NCBI GenBank assembly: GCA_936924235.1
Contig: CAKZHN010000516.1
Coordinates: forward strand, 1 to 16,579
Reading direction: 5' to 3'
Length of the DNA: 16,579 nucleotides
Origin: an uncultured Rhodoplanes sp.
Lineage (GTDB): Bacteria > Pseudomonadota > Alphaproteobacteria > Rhizobiales > Xanthobacteraceae
Shown here: positions 1 to 6,369 of the stretch, piece by piece
How positions within the stretch are numbered: the stretch's first letter is position 1
Layout: each line of letters opens with the position of its first letter
Notes under the pieces: model-generated
Seen by the model: only the letters and a program-made list of their open reading frames with translations
Databases searched by the model: none
What the model was told of the DNA's origin: nothing
Translations under genes and position numbers: made by a program

Positions 1-2
1 AC

Positions 3-200
3 TGGTTCACGGCCTCGACCTCGTTCGCCAACCCGGCAGTGACGCTCGCCCGCTCGCTGTCCGACACGTTTGCCGGCATTGCGCCATCCGGCGTGCTGGC
101 CTTCGTCGCGGTCCAGATCGTCGGCGCGCTGGCCGGTGCGGCCGTGGCGCGGCTGCTTTGGCCTCCTGCGAATCCGGCGACGCGTGAAAGATCGCGCTGA
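3..200 (+). CDS. Aquaporin/MIP-family channel, 3' end only
   Basis: This is the C-terminal 65 residues of a major intrinsic protein, a membrane channel for water or small neutral solutes. The 5' part lies outside the window. The visible part opens just before the second half-helix motif, read as FANPAVTLARS, which contains the family's NPA box in a variant form. A hydrophobic stretch (APSGVLAFVAVQIVGALAGAAVARLLW) then matches the last transmembrane helix. A short charged tail ends at a TGA at 198-200. The gene runs towards the minus-strand methyltransferase gene, with only four bases between the two stop codons and no terminator hairpin visible. The variant NPAVTLARS box is, as I remember it, usual for a bacterial subgroup of aquaporin-like proteins. 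The substrate cannot be told from this fragment. Confidence 0.8.
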   Translation, partial: WFTASTSFANPAVTLARSLSDTFAGIAPSGVLAFVAVQIVGALAGAAVARLLWPPANPATRERSR

Positions 201-204
201 TCGC

Positions 205-858
205 TCACGCGAGATGGAAGCGCGACACGCCGAAAATCTCGTTCCGGGAAAACTTGTACCGCACGGTGAGATTGCGCCGCAGAAACGCGACGTTCATGAC
301 GCGGCTGTCAACCAGGATCAACGCGCCTTCCGGAAACGTCATGTAAACCGGATCGCCTGCGATCGGCGGCAACTCCTGCGGCCAGCCCGGGACGTCGTCG
401 GTGTTCGGACCGTCGACATAGAGCAGGTCCGGCATGACGTCCGGCCGGTCGGTGAAGACGTGGCACGTTCCGTCGTTGTGGCCGATCTTCTGCACGCGGG
501 AGTGCACGTAGGTCACGATGTTGCGAAGATGCGATGGAAGCTCCTGCCGGCTCGCCTCCAGCCATCGCTCGTTCGCCTCGACGACGATATGCCGCCCGGA
601 GCCGTTGCGGTGCAGCGCCGCCGCGATCGCGATCGTCGAACAGCCGACGCCGAACTCCATCGTGACCCGCGGCGTGCGCCAGCGAACCGTCCGATAGAGA
701 TTCCAGAGATCGTAAGGCTGCGGCCGGATGGCATCGGACGGACGGTCGGCGAGCAGCGCGGAGATGCCGACCCGCTCGACGTTCCAGCGCGCCCAGCGCA
801 ACGCCGCACTGCATGTCGTACGACGCCGAATCTTTTCGAGGAGCATTGACGCATACAC
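205..858 (-). CDS. Class I SAM-dependent methyltransferase-like protein
   Basis: A soluble 217-residue protein with a Rossmann methyltransferase pattern. Motif I is EFGVGCSTIA at residues 68-77, where the G-x-G binds S-adenosylmethionine. An acidic end of strand 2 follows (VVEAN, Glu94), and LLYVDGPN at 145-152 looks like the motif IV strand with its Asp-Gly. The order and spacing fit the small O-methyltransferase-like class. The acceptor substrate is unknown. The first in-frame start is GTG at 858, with an ATG four codons later at 846. Neither has a clear Shine-Dalgarno sequence, so the start is uncertain. An 18-bp palindrome lies immediately upstream of the GTG and could regulate it. The gene stands alone, convergent with the aquaporin gene, so its neighbours say little about its role. 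Confidence 0.7.
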   Translation of the reverse strand: MYASMLLEKIRRRTTCSAALRWARWNVERVGISALLADRPSDAIRPQPYDLWNLYRTVRWRTPRVTMEFGVGCSTIAIAAALHRNGSGRHIVVEANERWLEASRQELPSHLRNIVTYVHSRVQKIGHNDGTCHVFTDRPDVMPDLLYVDGPNTDDVPGWPQELPPIAGDPVYMTFPEGALILVDSRVMNVAFLRRNLTVRYKFSRNEIFGVSRFHLA

Positions 859-876
859 GCGGCGGAGATCCGCCGC
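859..876. promoter_or_regulatory. 18-bp palindrome, possible operator
   Basis: GCGGCGGA and TCCGCCGC form a perfect 8-bp inverted repeat separated by two bases. It abuts the GTG start of the minus-strand methyltransferase gene. Its position would suit an operator or a translation-blocking hairpin. The function is inferred from position and symmetry only. Confidence 0.35.
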
Positions 877-1182
877 TCTCTGTCCTGGCCGCCCCCATGA
901 CGCCGAACCAAGCCACGCGCTGCCGTTCGATGCTGTCAGGTAATCTGATCGGCACCGTCAGGACGAGCCCGAGTTCCGATTAAATTTTTGAAAGTCGGAA
1001 TCATTCGAAACCGAATGTGCAATTCAATGTGTGCTTTCCGACTCGAAACTCACCGTCGAAATGAACAGACCCTAAGTCTGCCGTCGAAAATGAACGCCCC
1101 CTAAGTCGGTGTAAGCTCGCTGTAAGCGAAGCGCGCAATCTCGCGACGTCCTCACCGGCTGCTCGGCTCCCTGCTCGACTTG
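877..1182. other. Non-coding stretch between two minus-strand genes
   Basis: I see no credible gene here. The part from about 975 to 1045 is more AT-rich than its surroundings and has a short inverted repeat (AGTCGGAA at 993-1000, TTCCGACT at 1036-1043). The degenerate tandem repeat at 1053-1107 follows. The lower GC and the repeats would fit remnants of a mobile element. No transposase fragment is recognisable in any frame. Confidence 0.5.
1053..1107. repeat. Two-copy tandem repeat, possible insertion-sequence end
   Basis: Two adjacent copies of a 26-27 bp unit, at 1053-1078 and 1081-1107. Both start CCGTCGAAA, contain ATGAAC and end CCCTAAGTC, with a few differences in the middle. Closely spaced multiple repeats like this occur at the ends of IS21-type elements, where they bind transposase. 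No transposase gene is present, so at most this is a relic end. Confidence 0.5.
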
Positions 1183-1860
1183 CTACTCGACTCCCGCACG
1201 CACGAACATCTCCTTCGCCTCCGGCGTTCCGAGAAAGCGAACCAGACTTCGACCGCCTTCGGAGCCCGGCGCGGGCGCCGCGGCGTAGGTCGTGTGGCTC
1301 TGGATGTCGGCAGGCAGCGCGCCCGCGAGCTGCAGGCCGCGGCCGCGCCAGTTCAGGATCTGCACCACCGGCATGAAGCCGATCTCGTTGCCCTGCCCCT
1401 TCATCAACGGCTCGATCATGTCGGTGCCGGTGTAGCGCCGGGTCTTCGCCTTGATCTCTTCGGCGAGGCCCAGCCGCTGCAGCAGTCCCTCGACATAGAG
1501 TCCGCTCGACGCGCGATTGTAGATCACGGCGTCCGCATCGAGCACCGCACGCTTGAGCGCGGCGGTGGTCGAGACATCGGGCAACGGCGCGCCGTCGCGG
1601 ACCACGACGCCGACACCGACCCGGCCGAGCGTCACGCGCGCGGCGGCGTCGACCTTGCCCAACCTGGCAAACTCGTCGAGCGCTGAGGGCGGCGCGATGA
1701 AGACATCGGGCGCCGCGTCGGCCGCAACGAGGCGGCGCATCTCCGGCGTGGTGGCGAACGCGATGTTGACGCGGTCGCCGGTCCGCTTGCGGAAGATGTC
1801 GGCGGCGGCGAGCAGGCCCGGCTCCACGGCCGCGCCGCTCAGCACATTGATCTCGGGCAT
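1183..1860 (-). CDS. ModA-like substrate-binding protein without signal peptide
   Basis: A 225-residue protein of the type 2 periplasmic-binding fold, closest in feel to molybdate-binding ModA-like proteins. The N-terminal strand MPEINVLSGAAVEPGL is the usual first strand and ligand loop (LSGAA). It is followed by APDVFIAP, another ligand-contact segment, and by YNRASSGLYVEGLLQRLGL, which matches the second-domain helix with its conserved Ser-Ser/Gly region. The family normally carries an export signal, but here the mature fold begins at residue 3, so the protein appears cytoplasmic. Start: ATG at 1860, preceded by a weak purine run (GAGAGAAAA). No ModB or ModC permease or ATPase gene is adjacent, so it is an orphan. 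It is transcribed divergently from the cupin gene. Molybdate as ligand is not established; another oxyanion or organic acid is possible. Confidence 0.75.
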   Translation of the reverse strand: MPEINVLSGAAVEPGLLAAADIFRKRTGDRVNIAFATTPEMRRLVAADAAPDVFIAPPSALDEFARLGKVDAAARVTLGRVGVGVVVRDGAPLPDVSTTAALKRAVLDADAVIYNRASSGLYVEGLLQRLGLAEEIKAKTRRYTGTDMIEPLMKGQGNEIGFMPVVQILNWRGRGLQLAGALPADIQSHTTYAAAPAPGSEGGRSLVRFLGTPEAKEMFVRAGVE

Positions 1861-1957
1861 GATTTTCTCTCGTCCGATCGCTGTCCGGGCGCTCAGGCTA
1901 CCCGGCTTCCAGGCGGCTCAGAAGACGCCTATCGTTACCGTCTATCGTTCTTTGGGT

Positions 1958-1971
1958 TTGGCCGTGGCCAA
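1958..1971. promoter_or_regulatory. Palindrome upstream of the cupin gene
   Basis: TTGGCC and GGCCAA are separated by two bases, about 33 bp before the cupin start in the divergent intergenic region. Two copies of CTATCGTT (1929-1936 and 1942-1949) lie just upstream. Their placement between divergent genes would fit a regulator-binding site. No regulator gene is in the window, so this is a positional inference. Confidence 0.35.
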
Positions 1972-2003
1972 GCCGCTGTTCAAAAAATGCATATGGGGAG
2001 GCG

Positions 2004-2501
2004 ATGATGACGAATGCGTTCACGAAATCACTGGCTGCGCTGGTGCTGGCGGCGACGCTGATGCCGGCCACGGTTCGCGCCGTCGAGCTCGATCCGAAGG
2101 CGGTGGTCTTCCAGCTGCCGGACCAGATCAAGTGGGGGCCGGTGAACCCGGGCGGTTCGCAGCAGGCCGTGCTGTTCGGCGATCCGAGCAAGCCGGGGCT
2201 CTACGGCGTGCTCAACAAGTGGACCGCCGGCAACCACTTCAGCAAGCCGCACTTCCATCCCAACGACCGCTTCATCACCGTCATCTCCGGAACATGGTGG
2301 GTCGGCAGCGGGCCGAAGTGGGATCCTGAGCACAGCAGCGTGCCGATGCCGGCCGGCTCGTTCGTGACCCACTACGGCAAGCAGGTGCACTGGGACGGCG
2401 CCAAGGATGTCGATGCGGTGCTGTTGATCGTCGGCATGGGGCCTGCGACCTCGACGCCATACACGAGCGACGAACAGCTCAAGGCCGAGCAGTCGAAATA
2501 G
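2004..2501 (+). CDS. Exported cupin-domain protein
   Basis: A 165-residue protein with a Sec signal peptide (residues 1 to about 26, hydrophobic core AALVLAATLMPAT, probable cleavage after VRA) and one cupin domain (about 60-145). Cupin motif 1 is seen as KPHFHPNDRF...SGTWWVG with metal-binding candidates His83 and His85. Motif 2 gives His129 in KQVHW. The glutamate that usually follows the HxH pair is not in its normal place (Asp88/Arg89 there), so metal binding may use three histidines. The reaction is unknown; small single cupins include isomerases, dioxygenases and sugar- or acid-binding proteins. A strong ribosome site (GGGGAGG, 1995-2001) is spaced better for the second ATG at 2007 than for 2004. 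It is followed 29 bp later by another exported protein gene, probably co-transcribed. Confidence 0.8.
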   Translation: MMTNAFTKSLAALVLAATLMPATVRAVELDPKAVVFQLPDQIKWGPVNPGGSQQAVLFGDPSKPGLYGVLNKWTAGNHFSKPHFHPNDRFITVISGTWWVGSGPKWDPEHSSVPMPAGSFVTHYGKQVHWDGAKDVDAVLLIVGMGPATSTPYTSDEQLKAEQSK

Positions 2502-2530
2502 GCTGCAAAATCGAATCCAGGGAGGCAGCG

Positions 2531-3184
2531 ATGCGGGGCATCATGGCGATGCTGAGGTCCGCGGCGAGCGCGATTGCCGTCGCGGGCCTGTTGAGTTTCC
2601 AATTGAGTTCGGCGCAGGCCGACGAGCGGCTTTCACCGCTGCGCCTCGACCAGCTGTCGGCGGACCAGCAGAAGATGGCGACGATGCTGTCGACGCCGCC
2701 GCGCAACAACGCGCTCAACAGCGGGCCGTTCAACGCCTATGCGCGGAGCCCCGCGCTCGGCGTGCTACTGCTGCAGGTGAGTGACTTCGTCCGCTTCAAC
2801 AGCTCGCTGCCGCCGCGGCTGAGCGAATTCGCGATCATGATCGCGGCGCGGCAGTGGTCGCAGCTGTACGAATGGCGGGCGCACTACCCGCTGGCCGTCA
2901 AGGGTGGGCTCGACAAGCAGATCCTGGTCGATCTCGGCGCGGGCACCAAGCCGAAGGGCATGAAGGACGACGAGGCGGCGCTCTACGACTTCTGCACCGA
3001 GATGTATCGCGACAAGAACGTCAGCGACGCGACGTACAAGGCGGCGGCTACCCACTTCGGCGAGCGCGGCATCATGGATCTGATCGGCATCATCGGCTAC
3101 TACGACCTGGTGTCGATGGCGCTGATCGTGCAGCAGGCCTCCGGCAAGCCGGGCGACGAGCCGCCGTTGCTGCCGCTCAAATGA
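2531..3184 (+). CDS. Exported carboxymuconolactone decarboxylase-family protein
   Basis: A 217-residue protein with a signal peptide (about residues 1-30, cleavage predicted after SSAQA) and an all-helical CMD/AhpD-fold domain (about 85-170). The family signature is visible in the helix pair around residues 96-118: RLSEFAIMIAARQWSQLYEW, then His118, giving Glu99, Glu114, Trp115 and His118. The CxxC pair of AhpD peroxidases is absent, so it belongs to the decarboxylase/lactonase-like side of the family. CMD proteins usually act in the cytoplasm on aromatic-ring cleavage products. A signal peptide makes this one unusual and argues for a periplasmic lactone or related substrate. A GGAGG at 2521-2525 supports the ATG at 2531. 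It sits directly behind the exported cupin gene, and the two probably form a unit. Confidence 0.8.
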   Translation: MRGIMAMLRSAASAIAVAGLLSFQLSSAQADERLSPLRLDQLSADQQKMATMLSTPPRNNALNSGPFNAYARSPALGVLLLQVSDFVRFNSSLPPRLSEFAIMIAARQWSQLYEWRAHYPLAVKGGLDKQILVDLGAGTKPKGMKDDEAALYDFCTEMYRDKNVSDATYKAAATHFGERGIMDLIGIIGYYDLVSMALIVQQASGKPGDEPPLLPLK

Positions 3185-3233
3185 ATTCGGATGCATGACG
3201 GGTCACGTATTGCGCGAACCGTGTTGTACAGAG

Positions 3234-3261
3234 CTGGGTCCCGGCTTTCGCGGGGACCCAG
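3234..3261. repeat. Interspersed palindrome, REP-like
   Basis: CTGGGTCCC and GGGACCCAG form a perfect 9-bp stem around a 10-nt loop, in the gap after the CMD gene. This sequence type (gctgggtcccggctttcgc) recurs, to my knowledge, between genes in Bradyrhizobium-like genomes. It could act as a transcription attenuator or mRNA-stabilising hairpin. It has no U-tract, so it is not a classical terminator. Confidence 0.6.
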
Positions 3262-3330
3262 GGCCAAGAATTCCGGAACGTCGGCGATAATGGGCAAGCG
3301 CGCAGCATCTGCGCGCCGCAGGCCCACACG

Positions 3331-3359
3331 TTGACAGCCCCATAGGGCGTTCATACGCT
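3331..3359 (+). promoter_or_regulatory. Putative sigma-70 promoter of the TRAP operon
   Basis: A perfect TTGACA (-35) at 3331-3336 and TACGCT (-10) at 3354-3359 with a 17-bp spacer. The -10 keeps the first, second and last consensus bases. Transcription would start about 80 nt upstream of the dctP ATG. The rest of the 3185-3444 gap holds only the palindrome at 3234-3261. Confidence 0.5.
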
Positions 3360-3444
3360 TCCCCCACAAAAAATCGTTGCTGCAAAATCAGCGAAAGACA
3401 TTTCGACCGCTGCAACATGCCGCGATGTCGATGGGGAGGACGCC

Positions 3445-4449
3445 ATGCTCGGACAACATCCGAAGACCGTGACGAGGTCGTTTGCCGCGGCGCTTGGCCT
3501 CGCGGCCATGCTGCTCTCCGGTGGGCAGGCGCCCGCCGCGGAGAGCTGGAACTTCTACATGCACCAGTCGGCGCCGAATTTCGCGACGTCGCGTGGCGCC
3601 AAGCTGTTCACCGAGGAGATCGAGAAGGCCACCAACGGCGAGCTCAAGGTGCGGCTGCATCTCGCCGGCACCCTGCAGATCAACGCCAGCAACGTCACCC
3701 AGGCGGTCGGCGGCAACGTCGTGCAGATCGGCGACGACCTGTTCAACTCGGGAAACATCCCGGTTGCCGGCATTCCGCGGCTGCCGATGCTCGTTCAGTC
3801 CTACGAGGATTTCGCCAAGGTCGACGCGGTGCTCAGGCCGTATATCGAGAAGACCTACCGCGAGAAGGGCTCGGTGCTGCTCGCCTCGTACACCTATCCG
3901 CTGCAGTTCGCCTGGGGCCGCAAGAAGATCACGTCGCTCGCCGACATCAAGGGCCTGAAGCTTCGCGTCGCGCAGCCGGAACAGGGCGAGTTCGTGCGCA
4001 GCTTCGGCGGCACCTCGATCACCATGAGCGCGCCGGAAGTCCCCTCGGCGCTCGACCGCGGCGTGGTCGACGGCATCTTCACGGCCGGCGTCGGCGCCGT
4101 GCTGTGGAAGGACCTGCTCAAATACGGCTACGTCCTGATCGTCAACGTCAACAACTCCTATTTCATCGCCAACGCCGAGGCCTTCGCCAAGCTGTCGCCG
4201 GACCTGCAGGCCAAGGTGCGCAAGGTGGCGCAGGATTCGGCGCGCTGGGACCAGGAGACGATGCAGAAGGAGGAAGCCGAGTCGGTCAAGGTGCTGACCG
4301 ATGCGGGTTACACCTTCACCAAGGCGACGCCGGAAGAGACCGCGCGCGCGGTCGACGCCATGAAGCCGTACTGGGACGAATGGGCGAAGACGCGCGGTCC
4401 CGACGTGGTCGAGGCGCTGGGCAAGGTGCGCGCCGCGCTCGGGCGATAG
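3445..4449 (+). CDS. dctP: TRAP transporter solute-binding protein, DctP family
   Basis: A 334-residue periplasmic receptor that captures an organic acid and hands it to the TRAP membrane subunits. The signal peptide covers about residues 1-32 (core FAAALGLAAMLLSGG, cleavage after PAAA/ES). Family features include the helix GAKLFTEEIEKATNGELKV (residues 52-70) and LADIKGLKLRV, whose Arg174 corresponds to the conserved arginine that clamps the substrate carboxylate. The motif VPSALDRGVVDGIFTAG then marks the second lobe. Length is normal for the family. A strong ribosome site (GGGGAGGA, 3433-3440) supports the ATG at 3445. It heads a four-gene unit with dctQ 15 bp downstream, then dctM and a MetE-like enzyme. 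The conserved arginine implies a carboxylate ligand; which one cannot be read from the sequence. Confidence 0.92.
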   Translation: MLGQHPKTVTRSFAAALGLAAMLLSGGQAPAAESWNFYMHQSAPNFATSRGAKLFTEEIEKATNGELKVRLHLAGTLQINASNVTQAVGGNVVQIGDDLFNSGNIPVAGIPRLPMLVQSYEDFAKVDAVLRPYIEKTYREKGSVLLASYTYPLQFAWGRKKITSLADIKGLKLRVAQPEQGEFVRSFGGTSITMSAPEVPSALDRGVVDGIFTAGVGAVLWKDLLKYGYVLIVNVNNSYFIANAEAFAKLSPDLQAKVRKVAQDSARWDQETMQKEEAESVKVLTDAGYTFTKATPEETARAVDAMKPYWDEWAKTRGPDVVEALGKVRAALGR

Positions 4450-4464
4450 GTCCCGGCAGCCGTC

Positions 4465-5058
4465 ATGGCGGACATCGAGCAAAGCTCCGCGCATGACGGC
4501 CCGTCGGCGCATGGGCCTAAAGGTGCCGGGCTCAAAAGCATTGCGCTGAAGGAAAGCATCGTCGAGCGCGTCTGCAAGCTCGCCTGCGTTGCGGCACTCA
4601 TCGTGATGCTGGTGGTGATCGGCACCGACATCCTGACGCGGTCGCTGCTCAACTTCTCGTTCGAGATTTCCGACGAGCTCGGCGGCTACATGCTGGTGGT
4701 GATCACCTTCGTCAGCCTGCCGGTGTGCCAGATCCACGACAGCTTCCACCATGTCGAGCTGGTGCAGTCCCGCCTGTCGCCATTCGCCCGTGCGGTGTCG
4801 CATGTCATCTTCGATCTTCTTTCGCTGACGTTCTGCGCGCTGCTGTTGTGGCAGCTGACGCGGTTCGAGCTCCAGTCGTACCGGTTCGGCGACCGCGCGC
4901 CGACTTATCTGGCGACGCCGCTGTGGATTCCGCAGGCCGTGATGTGGCTCGGCACCGCGGCGATGTGCTTTGCCATGGTGCGCACGCTCGCGGCCCACGT
5001 CACGCGCATGCGCGCGCTGGCTAAGCCCGCGGACGGCGCAACGGAGGGCCTGCGGTGA
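4465..5058 (+). CDS. dctQ: TRAP transporter small permease, DctQ family
   Basis: The 197-residue small membrane subunit that pairs with DctM in the TRAP importer. Four hydrophobic segments are visible at about 37-57, 74-90, 111-131 and 153-173, the usual number. The family signature GGYMLVVITFVSLP at 73-86 is clear, followed by a loop with His-rich HDSFHHVEL, also typical. The N-terminal 30 residues are polar and probably cytoplasmic. The ATG at 4465 has no strong Shine-Dalgarno sequence, which suggests translation partly coupled to dctP. The gene ends in GTGA, where its TGA overlaps the GTG start of dctM by four bases, so the two membrane subunits are translationally coupled. Confidence 0.9.
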   Translation: MADIEQSSAHDGPSAHGPKGAGLKSIALKESIVERVCKLACVAALIVMLVVIGTDILTRSLLNFSFEISDELGGYMLVVITFVSLPVCQIHDSFHHVELVQSRLSPFARAVSHVIFDLLSLTFCALLLWQLTRFELQSYRFGDRAPTYLATPLWIPQAVMWLGTAAMCFAMVRTLAAHVTRMRALAKPADGATEGLR

Positions 5059-6356
5059 GCCCCGACGTCCAGATCGTCGTCACCTTCGCGTTCTTCCTGG
5101 TGCTGCTCGCCTGCGGCATGGCGGTGCCGTTCGCGATCGCGGTGCCGGCGATGCTTTATCTCCTGATGCAGGGCGGCCTGCCGGCGCTCAACAGCCTCGG
5201 CCTGGTGAGCTGGGGCAGCATGAACAGCTTCGTTCTGACCTGCGTGCCGCTGTTCATGCTGATGGCGGAGATCCTGCGCGTCAGCGGGCTCAGCAGCCGT
5301 ATCTACAGCGGCCTCGCCAGGCTCGTCGCGAAGCTGCCCGGCGGCCTGCTGCAGACCAACATCGCGGGCTGCGCGATCTTCGCCTCGGTGAGCGGATCCA
5401 GCATCGCGACGGCGGCTTCGATCGGCGGCGTGGCGCTGCCGCAGCTCGTGCGGAGGAGCTACGACCGGCGGCTGGCGGCGGGATCGCTGGCGGCCGGCGG
5501 CACGCTCGGCATCCTATTGCCGCCGAGCTTCGGCATGATCGTCTACGGCACCTTCACCGAAACCTCGGTGCCGAAGCTGTTCATGGCCGGCGTCATCCCC
5601 GGCCTGATCATGACGGCGTGCTTCATGATCTATATCGGCGCGCACGCGCTGGCGGTGCCCAGCGTGGCGCCGCGCGAGTCCGGACCGCGCTCGCTGCGGG
5701 AGCTGGTCATAGCGCTGATCGACGTGCTGCCGTTCGCCATCCTGATCGCCGGCACGCTCGGCGGCATCTATGCCGGGCTCGTCACCACCACCGAAGGCGC
5801 GACCATCGGCTGCATCCTGGCGATCATCCTGGGCGCCACCTTCGGCGACCTGACGCTGCGCGGCGTGATCGACGCGATGTACTCGACGATCAGGTTTTCC
5901 GGAAACATCCTGCTGATCATCTTCACGGCCTACGTGTTCTCCTACGCGATCAGCTTCGCCGGCGTCGGCGAGAAGGTGACGGCCTTTATCGTGGGCCTCA
6001 ATCTGTCGCGCCTGGAATTCTTCCTGGCGCTGTTCATTCTCTACACCGTGCTCGGCTGCCTGATCGAAAGCCTCGGCATGATCGTGATCACGGTGCCGCT
6101 GATCTTTCCGGTGCTGCACAATTACGGCATCGACCCGATCCTGTTCGGCGTCGTGCTCGTGCTGTTCGTCGAGCTCGGGCAGATCTCGCCGCCGATCGGC
6201 ATCAACCTGTTCGTCATCCAGAGCATCTGGGACGGCAAGCTCTCCGAGGTGATCCTCGGAACCATCCCGTTCCACCTGACGATGTTCGTCGTGCTGGCGC
6301 TGGTGATCCTGTGGCCCGACCTCGCGCTCTGGCTGCCGCACCATATGTCGAGATGA
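5055..6356 (+). CDS. dctM: TRAP transporter large permease, DctM family
   Basis: The 433-residue transport subunit of the TRAP system, which moves the substrate across the inner membrane driven by a sodium gradient. The sequence is hydrophobic throughout, in keeping with the 11-12 helices of the family. Recognisable motifs are PLFMLMAEI near residue 70, SGSSIATAASIGGVALP at about 114-130 (helical hairpin and sodium-site region), GGTLGILLPPS at about 147-157 with its near-repeat in the second half (LGQISPPIGINLF). The start is GTG at 5055, overlapping the dctQ stop, which matches normal DctM N-termini. The gene ends 13 bp before the MetE-like gene. With DctP and DctQ it gives one complete importer. 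Confidence 0.93.
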   Translation: MSPDVQIVVTFAFFLVLLACGMAVPFAIAVPAMLYLLMQGGLPALNSLGLVSWGSMNSFVLTCVPLFMLMAEILRVSGLSSRIYSGLARLVAKLPGGLLQTNIAGCAIFASVSGSSIATAASIGGVALPQLVRRSYDRRLAAGSLAAGGTLGILLPPSFGMIVYGTFTETSVPKLFMAGVIPGLIMTACFMIYIGAHALAVPSVAPRESGPRSLRELVIALIDVLPFAILIAGTLGGIYAGLVTTTEGATIGCILAIILGATFGDLTLRGVIDAMYSTIRFSGNILLIIFTAYVFSYAISFAGVGEKVTAFIVGLNLSRLEFFLALFILYTVLGCLIESLGMIVITVPLIFPVLHNYGIDPILFGVVLVLFVELGQISPPIGINLFVIQSIWDGKLSEVILGTIPFHLTMFVVLALVILWPDLALWLPHHMSR

Positions 6357-6369
6357 TAAGAGCGAACCC

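Noticed and set aside
993..1043. 8-bp inverted repeat AGTCGGAA/TTCCGACT as a terminator
   Set aside because: The 35-base loop and lack of a U-tract make it weak; mentioned only as part of the non-coding stretch.
3388..4998. A 536-codon open frame on the minus strand opposite dctP and dctQ
   Set aside because: It is the high-GC antisense shadow of two clear TRAP genes; its product is rich in Arg, His, Asp and Gln with no family motif.
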